A DNA stretch of 64,000 bases from Novosphingobium mathurense (lineage in GTDB: Bacteria > Pseudomonadota > Alphaproteobacteria > Sphingomonadales > Sphingomonadaceae). The first letter of the stretch is position 1. Each line of letters starts with the position of its first letter. The notes under the pieces were generated by a model. It made no database searches. It was not told where the DNA came from and saw only the letters and a list, made by a program, of their open reading frames with translations. Made by a program: the position numbers and the translations under genes. Shown here one piece after another: positions 27,720 to 34,727 of this stretch. The stretch spans positions 32,938-96,937 of the forward strand of contig NZ_FVZE01000010.1 in assembly GCF_900168325.1 (NCBI RefSeq), in the 5' to 3' direction.

Positions 27720-28591
27720 GGGGTCCTGGCTCCTTCGGGGCCGAGCTGGTCGAGATAGCCTTGCGCCCTGGTGGCCAGGTCGCTGCCGGGGGCCAGCGCA
27801 AGGACGGAGTTGAAGCTGCGGCGCGCGGCGCCGTCGTTGCCCGAAAGCGCGGCGATCACGCCGGCCTCGAGCCCGATTTCGGCATCGCGCGGGGCCAGCC
27901 CGGCGGCCTGCTCGATCTGGGTCTGCGCCTCGATCAGCTTGTTCTGCCGCCGCGAAAGCGTGGCCGATAGCAGCCAGGCCTGGGCATTGTCGGGCTCGGC
28001 TTCGCGCGCCCGGGTCAGGGCGTCGGCCGCCTCGTCGGGCCGGTCGACGGCAACGAGGGCGCGGGCGCGGTCGAGCGCGATCGAAGCGGTGAGCGCGTTG
28101 TCCTCGGCCAGTTTCGCCTCGCTCGCCGCGGGGCCCAGCAGCATGAGCGCCTGCGCGGCGTCGCCTTGCGCCAGCGCGGCATTGCCCGCCATGGCGCCGA
28201 GGCGGGCGCGGGTCTGGTGATCGTCCGCCTCGGTCGCGTCGCGGGCATTGACGAAGGCCTGCTGCGCCTCGCCCCAGCGGTCGAGATCGCTGAGCGCCAC
28301 GCCGAGGCAGAGCCCGGCCCTGACCTTCTCGCGCCCGACCGCCTGATTGAGCGCGTCGCGCGCGACCTGCACCGTGCGCTCGGGACTGGCCTCGGCCGCG
28401 GCCATGCAACCGGCGCCGCGCGGCGCTGTCGGCCGGGGCATTTCCTGCACGGCACGCTTGCGCGCCTCGTCCTGCTTCTTCTCGATGATCTCGAGTGGAA
28501 GCTGAGAGGCAGGCGAGGCGCCGTAGCCGGCAGTGGGACCGACTTGCGCCAGCATGAAGGGGGCAAGGATCAGCGAAACGGGCAGCATCAT
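27716..28591 (-). CDS. Exported tetratricopeptide-repeat protein
   Basis: A 291-residue protein with a short signal-like N-terminus (MMLPVSLILAPFMLAQ) followed by a charged linker and helical TPR-like repeats. Examples are GVALSDLDRWGEAQQAFVNARDA, ARALVAVDRPDEAADALTRAREAEPDNAQAWLL and IEAQTQIEQAAGLAPRDAEIGLEAGVIAAL. Such proteins act as scaffolds, and no partner is evident. It lies between the alpha/beta-hydrolase (16-base gap) and the overlapping LLM gene. Confidence 0.8.
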   Translation of the reverse strand: MMLPVSLILAPFMLAQVGPTAGYGASPASQLPLEIIEKKQDEARKRAVQEMPRPTAPRGAGCMAAAEASPERTVQVARDALNQAVGREKVRAGLCLGVALSDLDRWGEAQQAFVNARDATEADDHQTRARLGAMAGNAALAQGDAAQALMLLGPAASEAKLAEDNALTASIALDRARALVAVDRPDEAADALTRAREAEPDNAQAWLLSATLSRRQNKLIEAQTQIEQAAGLAPRDAEIGLEAGVIAALSGNDGAARRSFNSVLALAPGSDLATRAQGYLDQLGPEGARTP

Positions 28592-28607
28592 CGGGACAGG
28601 TCTCCGG

Positions 28608-29354
28608 TCAGGCCGCCCCGCTCACGAGTGCATCCAGCGTGCGCAGGAGCAACGCAATGTCGTTCTCGCGCGAGAGGCGGTGATCGCCGTCCTTGATCAG
28701 CTGGACCTGCACGTCGGCTGAACGCAGCGCCTTGGCGAGTTTGAGCGCGATTTCCCAGGGGACATCGGCGTCCTGCTGGCCATGCAGCAGGCGCACGGGC
28801 GCATCGATCGCGATTTCGTGGCCGAGCAGGAGATTGGCCTGCCCGTTCTGCCAGAACCCGGGATGGGTGGGCGTCGGCTCTGGGCCGTAGGGATTGTCTT
28901 CGAAGACCGCTTCGCCCGCAGCAAGCCGTGCCTTGTTCGCTTCGCTGGTACCCCACTCGGTAAAATCGGGCGCAGCAGCGATGCCGACCAGCCCGGCACA
29001 GCGCCCCTCGGGCAGGGCCAGCGCCACCAGCAGCATGAGCCAGCCGCCCATCGACGAACCGATCAGCACCACCTGCCCCGGACACAGCGCCTCGATCAGC
29101 GCAACCACCTCGTCCTTCCAGCGCAGCAGGGTGCCGTCGGCAAAGTCACCCGGGCTTTCGCCGCAACCGGAATAGTCCAGCAGCAGGCAGGCGCGGCCAT
29201 GGCGATGCGCCCAGTCGAACACCGCGGCCGCCTTGCTGCCGGCCATGTCGGACATGTAGCCGGGCAGGAACACCATCATCGGTCCTTCACCCAGGGTGAG
29301 TCGATAGGCGATCCGTCGCCCGTCGGGCATCTCGTGGAAGCAGGTTTCGGTCAT
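28608..29354 (-). CDS. Alpha/beta hydrolase, thioesterase-like
   Basis: A 248-residue cytoplasmic serine hydrolase. The nucleophile elbow IGSSMGG (Ser ~96), the oxyanion region VFLPGYMSDMAGSKA, the acid-loop LLHGQQDADVPW and the late GDHRLS histidine complete the triad. The pattern resembles ABHD10/palmitoyl-thioesterase-like bacterial homologues. I start at MTETCFHEMPDGRR; a start 21 bases upstream is possible because neither has a good ribosome-binding site. It is first in the operon with the TPR and LLM genes and divergent from thrS. Confidence 0.83.
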   Translation of the reverse strand: MTETCFHEMPDGRRIAYRLTLGEGPMMVFLPGYMSDMAGSKAAAVFDWAHRHGRACLLLDYSGCGESPGDFADGTLLRWKDEVVALIEALCPGQVVLIGSSMGGWLMLLVALALPEGRCAGLVGIAAAPDFTEWGTSEANKARLAAGEAVFEDNPYGPEPTPTHPGFWQNGQANLLLGHEIAIDAPVRLLHGQQDADVPWEIALKLAKALRSADVQVQLIKDGDHRLSRENDIALLLRTLDALVSGAA

Positions 29355-29452
29355 GCCCCGAAAGGTGGGGTCCATGGCGCACGAGGGCAAGGCGTAACCT
29401 TCGGACTTCAGACGCGTGACTCCCCCGGCGCGACCTGCTAGACGCCCCGGCG

Positions 29453-29524
29453 ATGACGCAGCTCACTACCACTACGACCACCACGACAACCCGGCTGGCC
29501 CGGGCACGGTTGGTCGCGGCCTGA
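29453..29524 (+). CDS. thrL-like: Threonine-rich leader peptide of thrS
   Basis: A 23-residue frame, ATG at 29453 to TGA at 29522, reads MTQL, then nine consecutive threonines, then RLARARLVAA. The Thr run (29465-29491) uses all four codons (ACT, ACC, ACG, ACA), including ACT and ACA that are rare elsewhere in this GC-rich DNA. It lies 140 bases before the threonyl-tRNA synthetase start, on the same strand, in a different frame. The strong hairpin beginning right after the run overlaps its last codons. This is the layout of a ribosome-mediated attenuator sensing charged tRNA-Thr. No clear ribosome-binding site precedes it; a weak promoter (GTGACT 29416, CTAGAC 29438) would give a nearly leaderless start. 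Confidence 0.82.
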   Translation: MTQLTTTTTTTTTRLARARLVAA

Positions 29525-29605
29525 AGACGCGAGCCACCGTGCCCGGGGGTCCGGGCGGCAGGCGTCACTTCCCGGATCCGAAACGAATTTACCTGACGCC
29601 GGACC
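29499..29605 (+). promoter_or_regulatory. Putative thrS attenuator with mutually exclusive hairpins
   Basis: Hairpin A pairs CCCGGGCACGGT (29499-29510) with ACCGTGCCCGGG (29536-29547), 12 bp perfect, extendable inward by seven more pairs around small bulges. Its 5' arm is inside the leader coding region. Hairpin B pairs 29547-29555 with 29571-29579. Hairpin C pairs GGTCCGG (29548-29554) and CGTCA (29563-29567) with TGACGCCGGACC (29594-29605). B and C cannot form together, and position 29547 is shared by A and B. No strong T-run follows any of them, so control could be by translation or Rho rather than intrinsic termination. Confidence 0.6.
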
Positions 29606-29664
29606 TTCCGCCGCGCGCGACCATGTGCCATGGCGCTGCGGCTCAGGAACGAAAGACGAGATCG

Positions 29665-31665
29665 ATGTCCGAGATGTTCAAGATCAGCCTTCCCGATGGT
29701 ACCGTGCGCGAAATGCCGCAGGGGTCAACCCCCGGCGACGTCGCCGCCGCGATCGGCCCCGGCCTCGCCAAGGCCGCGATTGCCGCGAGGGTCGACGGTG
29801 AGCTGGTCGACCTGACCCGCCCGTTCACCGGCGATGCCGCGCTGGCGCTGGTGACCGGCCGCGACGAGGAAGAGGCGCTCGAACTCGCCCGCCACGACTT
29901 TGCGCACGTGCTGGCCGAGGCGGTGCAGGCGCTGTGGCCCGGCACCCAGATCACGTTCGGTCCGGCAACCGACGACGGCTTCTACTACGACGTGATGGCC
30001 CCGGCCTCGCGCGAGCCGTTCGGCATGGACGACCTTCCCGCCATCGAAGAAAAGATGCGCGAGATCATCAAGGCCGACAAGCCGCTGCGCCGTGAAGTCT
30101 GGAGCCGCCAGCAGCTGATCGACAAGTGGACCGCCGAGGGCGAGACCTTCAAGGCGCAATGGGCGGCCGAACTGCCCGAGGGCGAGGACCTGACCGTCTA
30201 CTGGTCGGGCGACGACTGGCTCGACATGTGCCGCGGCCCGCACCTGCCCTCGACCGGCAAGCTCGACCCGCAGGCCTTCAAGCTGATGCGCGTTGCCGGG
30301 GCCTACTGGCGCGGCGACCAGAAGAACGCGCAGCTGACCCGCATCTACGGCACCGGCTGGCTCAACAAGAAGCAGCTCAATGCCCACCTGACCCGGCTCG
30401 AGGAAGCCGCCAAGCGCGACCACCGCAAGCTGGGCGGCGAGATGGACCTGTTCCACCTCCAGGCCGAAGCGCACGGTTCGGTGTTCTGGCACCCCAAGGG
30501 CTATGTGATCTGGCGCGAGCTGGAAGCCTACATGCGCCGCGCCATCGACGGTGCCGGCTACAAGGAGGTCAAGACTCCGCAGGTGATGGACGCCCGCCAG
30601 TGGGAGCAGTCCGGCCACTGGGGCAAGTACCGCGAGAACATGTTCGTCATCCCCGACGAGGTTCCCAACGTCGCGGACGAGGGCCCGCTCGTGTCCAACG
30701 ATGCGGACTGGATGGCCCTGAAGCCGATGAACTGCCCGGCGCACGTCCTGATCTTCCGCCAGGGGATCAAGTCCTACCGCGACCTGCCGCTGCGCATCTA
30801 CGAGAACGGCTGCTGCCACCGCAACGAGCCGCACGGCGCGCTGCACGGACTGATGCGCGTGCGCCAGTTCACCCAGGACGACGCCCATATCTTCTGCCGT
30901 GAAGACCAGATCGTCGCCGAAGTGCAGGCCTTCTGCGAACTGGCGGACCGGATCTACAAGGACTTCGGCTTCACCTACTCGATCAAGCTCGCCCTGCGCC
31001 CCGAAAAGCGCTTCGGCAGCGAAGAGATGTGGGACAAGGCCGAGGCCGAACTGCGCGACGCAGTCGTGCGCGCAGGCCTTGCGACCGAGGAATACGGCTG
31101 GGAGGAACTGCCCGGCGAAGGCGCCTTCTACGCGCCCAAGCTGGAATGGCACCTCACCGACGCGATCGGGCGCACCTGGCAGGTCGGCACGATCCAGTCG
31201 GACCGCGTGCTGCCCGAACGCCTTGACGCGAGCTACATCGCCGAAGACGGCGAGAAGCACCGCCCGGTCATGCTGCACCGCGCGATCTTCGGCTCCTACG
31301 AGCGCTTCATCGGCATCCTCATCGAGCACTTCGCCGGCAAGCTGCCGGTCTGGCTCGCGCCGGTGCAGGCGGTCGTGGCAACGATCGTCTCGGACGCCGA
31401 CGACTATGCCCGCGAAGTCACCGAGAGGCTCAAGGCCGCGGGCGTGCGCGTCGAGACCGACCTGCGCAACGAGAAGATCAACTACAAGGTGCGCGAACAC
31501 TCGCTCAAGAAGGTCCCGCACCTGCTGGTCGTGGGCAAGCGCGAGGCGGAAGAGCAGACCGTCGCCGTGCGTACGCTGGGCGCAGAGCACCAGAAGGTGA
31601 TGAGCCTCGACGACGCCATAGCCATGCTCAAGGGCGATGCGACCGCACCGGACCTGCGCCCTTGA
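29665..31665 (+). CDS. thrS: Threonyl-tRNA synthetase
   Basis: A 666-residue class II synthetase charging tRNA-Thr. Order of domains: N-terminal TGS (~1-65, FKISLPDGTVREM), the editing domain with HDFAHVLAEAVQALWP around 75-90 and CRGPHLPSTG near 190, the catalytic core with zinc-binding MNCPAHVLIF and HRNEPHGALHGLMRVRQFTQDDAHIFC, and the C-terminal anticodon domain. The start at 29665 fits the TGS fold; the frame runs open upstream but without conserved sequence. Expression is probably governed by the threonine leader peptide upstream. Confidence 0.96.
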   Translation: MSEMFKISLPDGTVREMPQGSTPGDVAAAIGPGLAKAAIAARVDGELVDLTRPFTGDAALALVTGRDEEEALELARHDFAHVLAEAVQALWPGTQITFGPATDDGFYYDVMAPASREPFGMDDLPAIEEKMREIIKADKPLRREVWSRQQLIDKWTAEGETFKAQWAAELPEGEDLTVYWSGDDWLDMCRGPHLPSTGKLDPQAFKLMRVAGAYWRGDQKNAQLTRIYGTGWLNKKQLNAHLTRLEEAAKRDHRKLGGEMDLFHLQAEAHGSVFWHPKGYVIWRELEAYMRRAIDGAGYKEVKTPQVMDARQWEQSGHWGKYRENMFVIPDEVPNVADEGPLVSNDADWMALKPMNCPAHVLIFRQGIKSYRDLPLRIYENGCCHRNEPHGALHGLMRVRQFTQDDAHIFCREDQIVAEVQAFCELADRIYKDFGFTYSIKLALRPEKRFGSEEMWDKAEAELRDAVVRAGLATEEYGWEELPGEGAFYAPKLEWHLTDAIGRTWQVGTIQSDRVLPERLDASYIAEDGEKHRPVMLHRAIFGSYERFIGILIEHFAGKLPVWLAPVQAVVATIVSDADDYAREVTERLKAAGVRVETDLRNEKINYKVREHSLKKVPHLLVVGKREAEEQTVAVRTLGAEHQKVMSLDDAIAMLKGDATAPDLRP

Positions 31666-32333
31666 TCCAGCGCGAACTCCTCGGCACGGCGCAAGTCCCG
31701 GGCGGCGAACTGCTCGAGCTCTATCGGCACGACCGCGATTTCATGATCGTCCTCGGCCACAACGAGCTGATGAGCACGCGCAAGTGGGGCTCTGAAGAAG
31801 CGCTGGCGGTGCAGGCGATCGAGCGCATCGGCGCCGTCAGGCAGCCGCATCTGCTGATCGGTGGCTATGGCATGGGCTTCACCCTGCGCGCCGCGCTCAA
31901 GCTGCTGCCCGCAGACGGACGCGTGACCGTGGTCGAACTCGTGCCCGAAATCATCGAATGGGCGCGCGGCCCGATGGCCGAAGTCGCCGCAGGCTGCCTC
32001 GACGACCCGCGCGTGAACCTCGTGCAGGCCGACGTCGCGCCGATCATCGCCGGATCGGAAGGCGAATACGACGCGATCCTGCTCGACGTCGACAATGGCC
32101 CCGACGGCCTCGTGCGCGCGGACAACGACGTGATCTACACCTCCTCCGGCCTGCGCGCGGCCAAGGCCGCGCTTGCGCCCTGCGGGGTCCTCGCGATCTG
32201 GTCGGCCGGCCCCGACCCTGCCTTTACGCGCCGCCTGCAGAAAGCCCGCTTCGACGTCGACGAAGTCAAGGTCGCCGCACGCAGCAACGGCAAGGGCGCC
32301 AAGCACGTGATCTGGTTCGCCAGGGCCGCCTGA
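31662..32333 (+). CDS. Spermidine-synthase-like methyltransferase-fold protein
   Basis: A 223-residue protein with the Rossmann core of aminopropyl/methyltransferases: glycine loop LIGGYGMGFTLRAAL (~66), acidic VVELVPEIIEWARG (~96) and catalytic-loop-like AILLDVDNGPDGL (~138). It lacks the N-terminal beta domain motifs of true spermidine synthases, so polyamine synthesis is not assured. It starts with TTG inside the thrS stop (TTGA overlap) and is therefore coupled to thrS. A clear paralogue lies at 62776-63519. Confidence 0.8.
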   Translation: MIQRELLGTAQVPGGELLELYRHDRDFMIVLGHNELMSTRKWGSEEALAVQAIERIGAVRQPHLLIGGYGMGFTLRAALKLLPADGRVTVVELVPEIIEWARGPMAEVAAGCLDDPRVNLVQADVAPIIAGSEGEYDAILLDVDNGPDGLVRADNDVIYTSSGLRAAKAALAPCGVLAIWSAGPDPAFTRRLQKARFDVDEVKVAARSNGKGAKHVIWFARAA

Positions 32334-32346
32334 GCGGCCCGGCAGC

Positions 32347-32841
32347 CTACTTCTTCCCGACCGGGATCGACTTCGGCTTCTTCTCGGCCGTGGCCAGCCG
32401 CGGCACCGAAACCTTCAGCAGGCCCTTGTCGAGATGCGCCGTCGCCTTGTCGGCATCGGCCTCGAACGGCAGCGCAAGGCGGCGCAGGAACGTGCCCTGG
32501 GTGCGCTCGACGAGATGATAGTGCTTCTTCTCGTCCTTTTCCTCGCGCTCGTCCTTGTGTTCGGCCCGGATGGTCATGACGCCGTCCTCGATGTCGAGCG
32601 AGACGTCCTTCTCGTCGAAGCCCGGCAATTCGGCAGTCAACTCCAGCCCGGCCTCGGTCTCCGCGACATCGACCTTGGGCACGAGAAAGCCCGACTTGCC
32701 ATTGCCGAACGTCGAGGGGATGCCCTGCCCGAAGTCCTCGAGCAAGCGGTCGATCTCCTGACGAAAGCCCGAAAACGGATCGTAGCCACCCCGGCCCAGC
32801 GCACTGCGCCCGAATGGAATGAGGGAACGAAATTCAGCCAT
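32347..32841 (-). CDS. Hsp20-family small heat-shock protein
   Basis: A 164-residue ATP-independent chaperone. The alpha-crystallin domain covers ~50-150: VPKVDVAETEAGLELTAELPGFDEKDVSLDIEDGVMTIRAEH and a closing LDKGLLKVSVPR. The oligomerising IPV motif of the tail is present as SIPVGKK. The start at 32841 has AAGGAGAG upstream. A near-perfect FNR-type box sits 55 bases before the start, hinting at oxygen-responsive rather than purely heat-responsive control. It is convergent with the spermidine-synthase-like gene, 13 bases away. Confidence 0.92.
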   Translation of the reverse strand: MAEFRSLIPFGRSALGRGGYDPFSGFRQEIDRLLEDFGQGIPSTFGNGKSGFLVPKVDVAETEAGLELTAELPGFDEKDVSLDIEDGVMTIRAEHKDEREEKDEKKHYHLVERTQGTFLRRLALPFEADADKATAHLDKGLLKVSVPRLATAEKKPKSIPVGKK

Positions 32842-32895
32842 TGCCTCTCTCCTTGTATCCGAGGCGATGGCTCGCACGGATTCGCGCGACATGCA

Positions 32896-32909
32896 TTGAC
32901 GCCGGTCAA
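32896..32909. promoter_or_regulatory. FNR-type box upstream of hsp20
   Basis: TTGACGCCGGTCAA fits TTGAY-N4-RTCAA with full dyad symmetry of both half-sites. It lies 55-68 bases before the hsp20 start codon. A matching FnrL-type regulator is encoded at 61938-62639. Confidence 0.6.
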
Positions 32910-32998
32910 TGGCGCGCGGGAATCGATCCCGGAAGCGCAGGACAGGACACGCGGCGACAGGCAGGACCTGCCTTCATCGCGGAATTGTCCGGAGCGGA

Positions 32999-33127
32999 TC
33001 AGAAGGGAAGCGGCGCCTTGGCGAGGATCAGCGCTAGGGCGCAGCCGGCCACGATTGCCGCGCGCAGCACTTCCGGTGCGCGGTTGGTGCGCTGGACGGA
33101 TTGGGCAAGGGCAATGACGTGAGCCAT
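32999..33127 (-). CDS. Possible 42-residue single-helix membrane protein
   Basis: A short minus-strand frame encodes MAHVIALAQSVQRTNRAPEV followed by a hydrophobic segment (LRAAIVAGCALALILAKAPL) ending in F. The arrangement of a polar N-terminus and one helix is protein-like, but there is no good ribosome-binding site and no recognised family. It sits between hsp20 and aguA, all on the same strand. Confidence 0.3.
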   Translation of the reverse strand: MAHVIALAQSVQRTNRAPEVLRAAIVAGCALALILAKAPLPF

Positions 33128-33180
33128 GCTGCGCAGAGTGCGCTGCAGACTCTTACCAATTCGTTAAAGTCCAGGCATGC

Positions 33181-33210
33181 CCCCATCGCGGCGCACGGCC
33201 GGCGATGGGG
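33181..33210 (-). terminator. Hairpin after agmatine deiminase gene
   Basis: CCCCATCGC (33181-33189) and GCGATGGGG (33202-33210) form a 9-bp stem 22 bases beyond the aguA stop. There is no T-run, so termination is only probable. Confidence 0.4.
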
Positions 33211-33231
33211 AATGAAGACCGGGCCGCAGTG

Positions 33232-34251
33232 TCAGGGCCGCGAAGGCATCTGCTGGCTGGAGCAGTGGAACGAGCCGCCGCCTGCCAGCACGGCATCGGC
33301 AAGGATGCCCACGGTATCCCTATCGGGGAAAAGCTGCGCGATCGCATCGATGCCGTCGTCGTCGTGCTCGGTTCCGTAGATCGGCACCACCACCAGCTTC
33401 GAGGTTATGGCAAAGTTCATGTAGCTGGCCGGTTCGATCCGCCCGTCGGTTTCGACCCGGCCCGGCGAGGGCACTTCGCGTACTGTTATGCCCATGGCCT
33501 CGGCCCGGGCCCTGGCATCGGCATAGATATGCGCGTTGGGATCGTCCGCACCGGTCGCGCGCGGCAGGGCCAGCAGGCCGGGCGCGACGAAGCGCGCGAG
33601 GTTGTCGACATGGCCGTCGGTATGGTCGTTGATCAGCCCCTCGCCCAGCCACAGCACGCGGTCGTAGCCGAGGTCCCGCTGGAGCCGGGTTTCGAGGTCG
33701 TTGCGGGTCAGCGACGGATTGCGGTTGGGATTGAGCAGGCACTGCTCGGTCGTGGCGACAAGGCCGGTGCCATCCCCGTCGAGCGCGCCGCCCTCGAGGA
33801 TCCAGTCCGCCGTCTCGACCGGCAGCCCGGCATCGCGCGCCAGTTCCGCGCCGATTTCCTGGTCGCCGTCCATCAGGTACTTGCCGCCCCAGCCGTTGAA
33901 GCCGAAGCGCATCGCCTTGCGCTCGCCCGCCTCGTCCATGACCACCAGTGGCCCGGTATCGCGCAGCCACACGTCGCCGTAGCGCCGCATCTCCAGCTTC
34001 ACGTTCGCAGAGCAGAGCGCCGCCGCGCGGGCCGCATTGGCCTCGTCCCGCACGATCAGGCGCACTTCCTGACCGGAATCGGCCACGGCACTGGCGAAGC
34101 GGGCCATCTGCTCCTGCGCGGCGCCCAGGAAGCCCGGCCATTCGACCGGGTCATGGGGAAAGCCGATCCAGATCCAGTCCTGGGGATGCCACTCCGGCGG
34201 CAATTGGAACGTCAAGTCAGCAGCCTCCTTCAGGGGCACATAATTCGTCAC
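33232..34251 (-). CDS. aguA: Agmatine deiminase family protein
   Basis: A 339-residue guanidine-modifying enzyme that converts agmatine to N-carbamoylputrescine and ammonia. Catalytic landmarks are DVWLRDTGP (~95), the NDHTDGHVDNLARF block with the active His and Asp (~207) and the nucleophile Cys in GGGSFHCSSQQ (~330). Overall length is slightly shorter than the ~365 usual. The partner N-carbamoylputrescine amidase (aguB) is not adjacent, so polyamine synthesis would need a distant gene. A related peptidyl-arginine deiminase activity is the main alternative. Confidence 0.88.
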   Translation of the reverse strand: MTNYVPLKEAADLTFQLPPEWHPQDWIWIGFPHDPVEWPGFLGAAQEQMARFASAVADSGQEVRLIVRDEANAARAAALCSANVKLEMRRYGDVWLRDTGPLVVMDEAGERKAMRFGFNGWGGKYLMDGDQEIGAELARDAGLPVETADWILEGGALDGDGTGLVATTEQCLLNPNRNPSLTRNDLETRLQRDLGYDRVLWLGEGLINDHTDGHVDNLARFVAPGLLALPRATGADDPNAHIYADARARAEAMGITVREVPSPGRVETDGRIEPASYMNFAITSKLVVVPIYGTEHDDDGIDAIAQLFPDRDTVGILADAVLAGGGSFHCSSQQMPSRP

Positions 34252-34364
34252 GGATGACGCAGAAACTCACTGTCCTTGCGCCAGTTGGATCATCAGTCGC
34301 CAGCGGCGAAGTCGAGGCCGAGCGCGTAATGGAGGGCGACGTCCTCGACAATCCCGTTCCGGTT

Positions 34365-34610
34365 TCAGCTGTCCAAATATTCGTCGCCGGGGGCGCGACC
34401 TTCGAATTCATCAGAGGCGAGCGACTTCACCGTCGCCTTCTTCGTATCGACCGAAACCTGCGGACTGTCCGCCTCGATCGTCTCTTCCGGCGGCGGCAGC
34501 GCCGTGCCCTTGGGCATGTCCGGGCCGGCATAGGGCGTGCTGCAGGCGCTGAGCGCCAGCGCGGCGAGAATAAAGGCTCTCTGCTTCAAGATTGCGACCT
34601 CTGGGTGCAT
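34365..34610 (-). pseudogene. Orphan lipoprotein N-terminus, possibly a truncated M28 peptidase
   Basis: An 81-residue frame (MHPEVAILKQRAF...) carries a lipoprotein signal with lipobox LALSAC, a Pro/Glu-rich linker and then VKSLASDEFEGRAPGDEYLDS before a stop. The last segment looks like the opening helix of M28-family aminopeptidases (LASDEFxGRAPG), but nothing resembling the rest of that enzyme follows in any frame before aguA. A deletion remnant is the simplest reading; a genuine short lipoprotein is the alternative. The true start may be the TTG eight codons on (MKQRAF). Confidence 0.45.
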
Positions 34611-34727
34611 GGGGGGATGGCGAACACGTGCCAGACCGGCATGCGTTTCACAAGCGCGGCGCTTTGCCATGCGCCAAACGACCACGCCCCACTTGCCCTC
34701 GGCGCGGGCAGCAGGCAGGGATGGGCC

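Noticed and set aside
29355..29664. T-box riboswitch upstream of thrS
   Set aside because: No T-box sequence or Stem I architecture, and the class is essentially restricted to Gram-positive relatives; the leader-peptide reading explains the region better.
29725..31590. Minus-strand open frame opposite thrS
   Set aside because: Composition is typical of antisense translation of a GC-rich synthetase gene; no start signal or domain.
33128..33180. Terminator directly before the small frame at 32999-33127
   Set aside because: CTGCGCAGAGTGCGCTGCAG can fold only into a short imperfect stem with no T-run.
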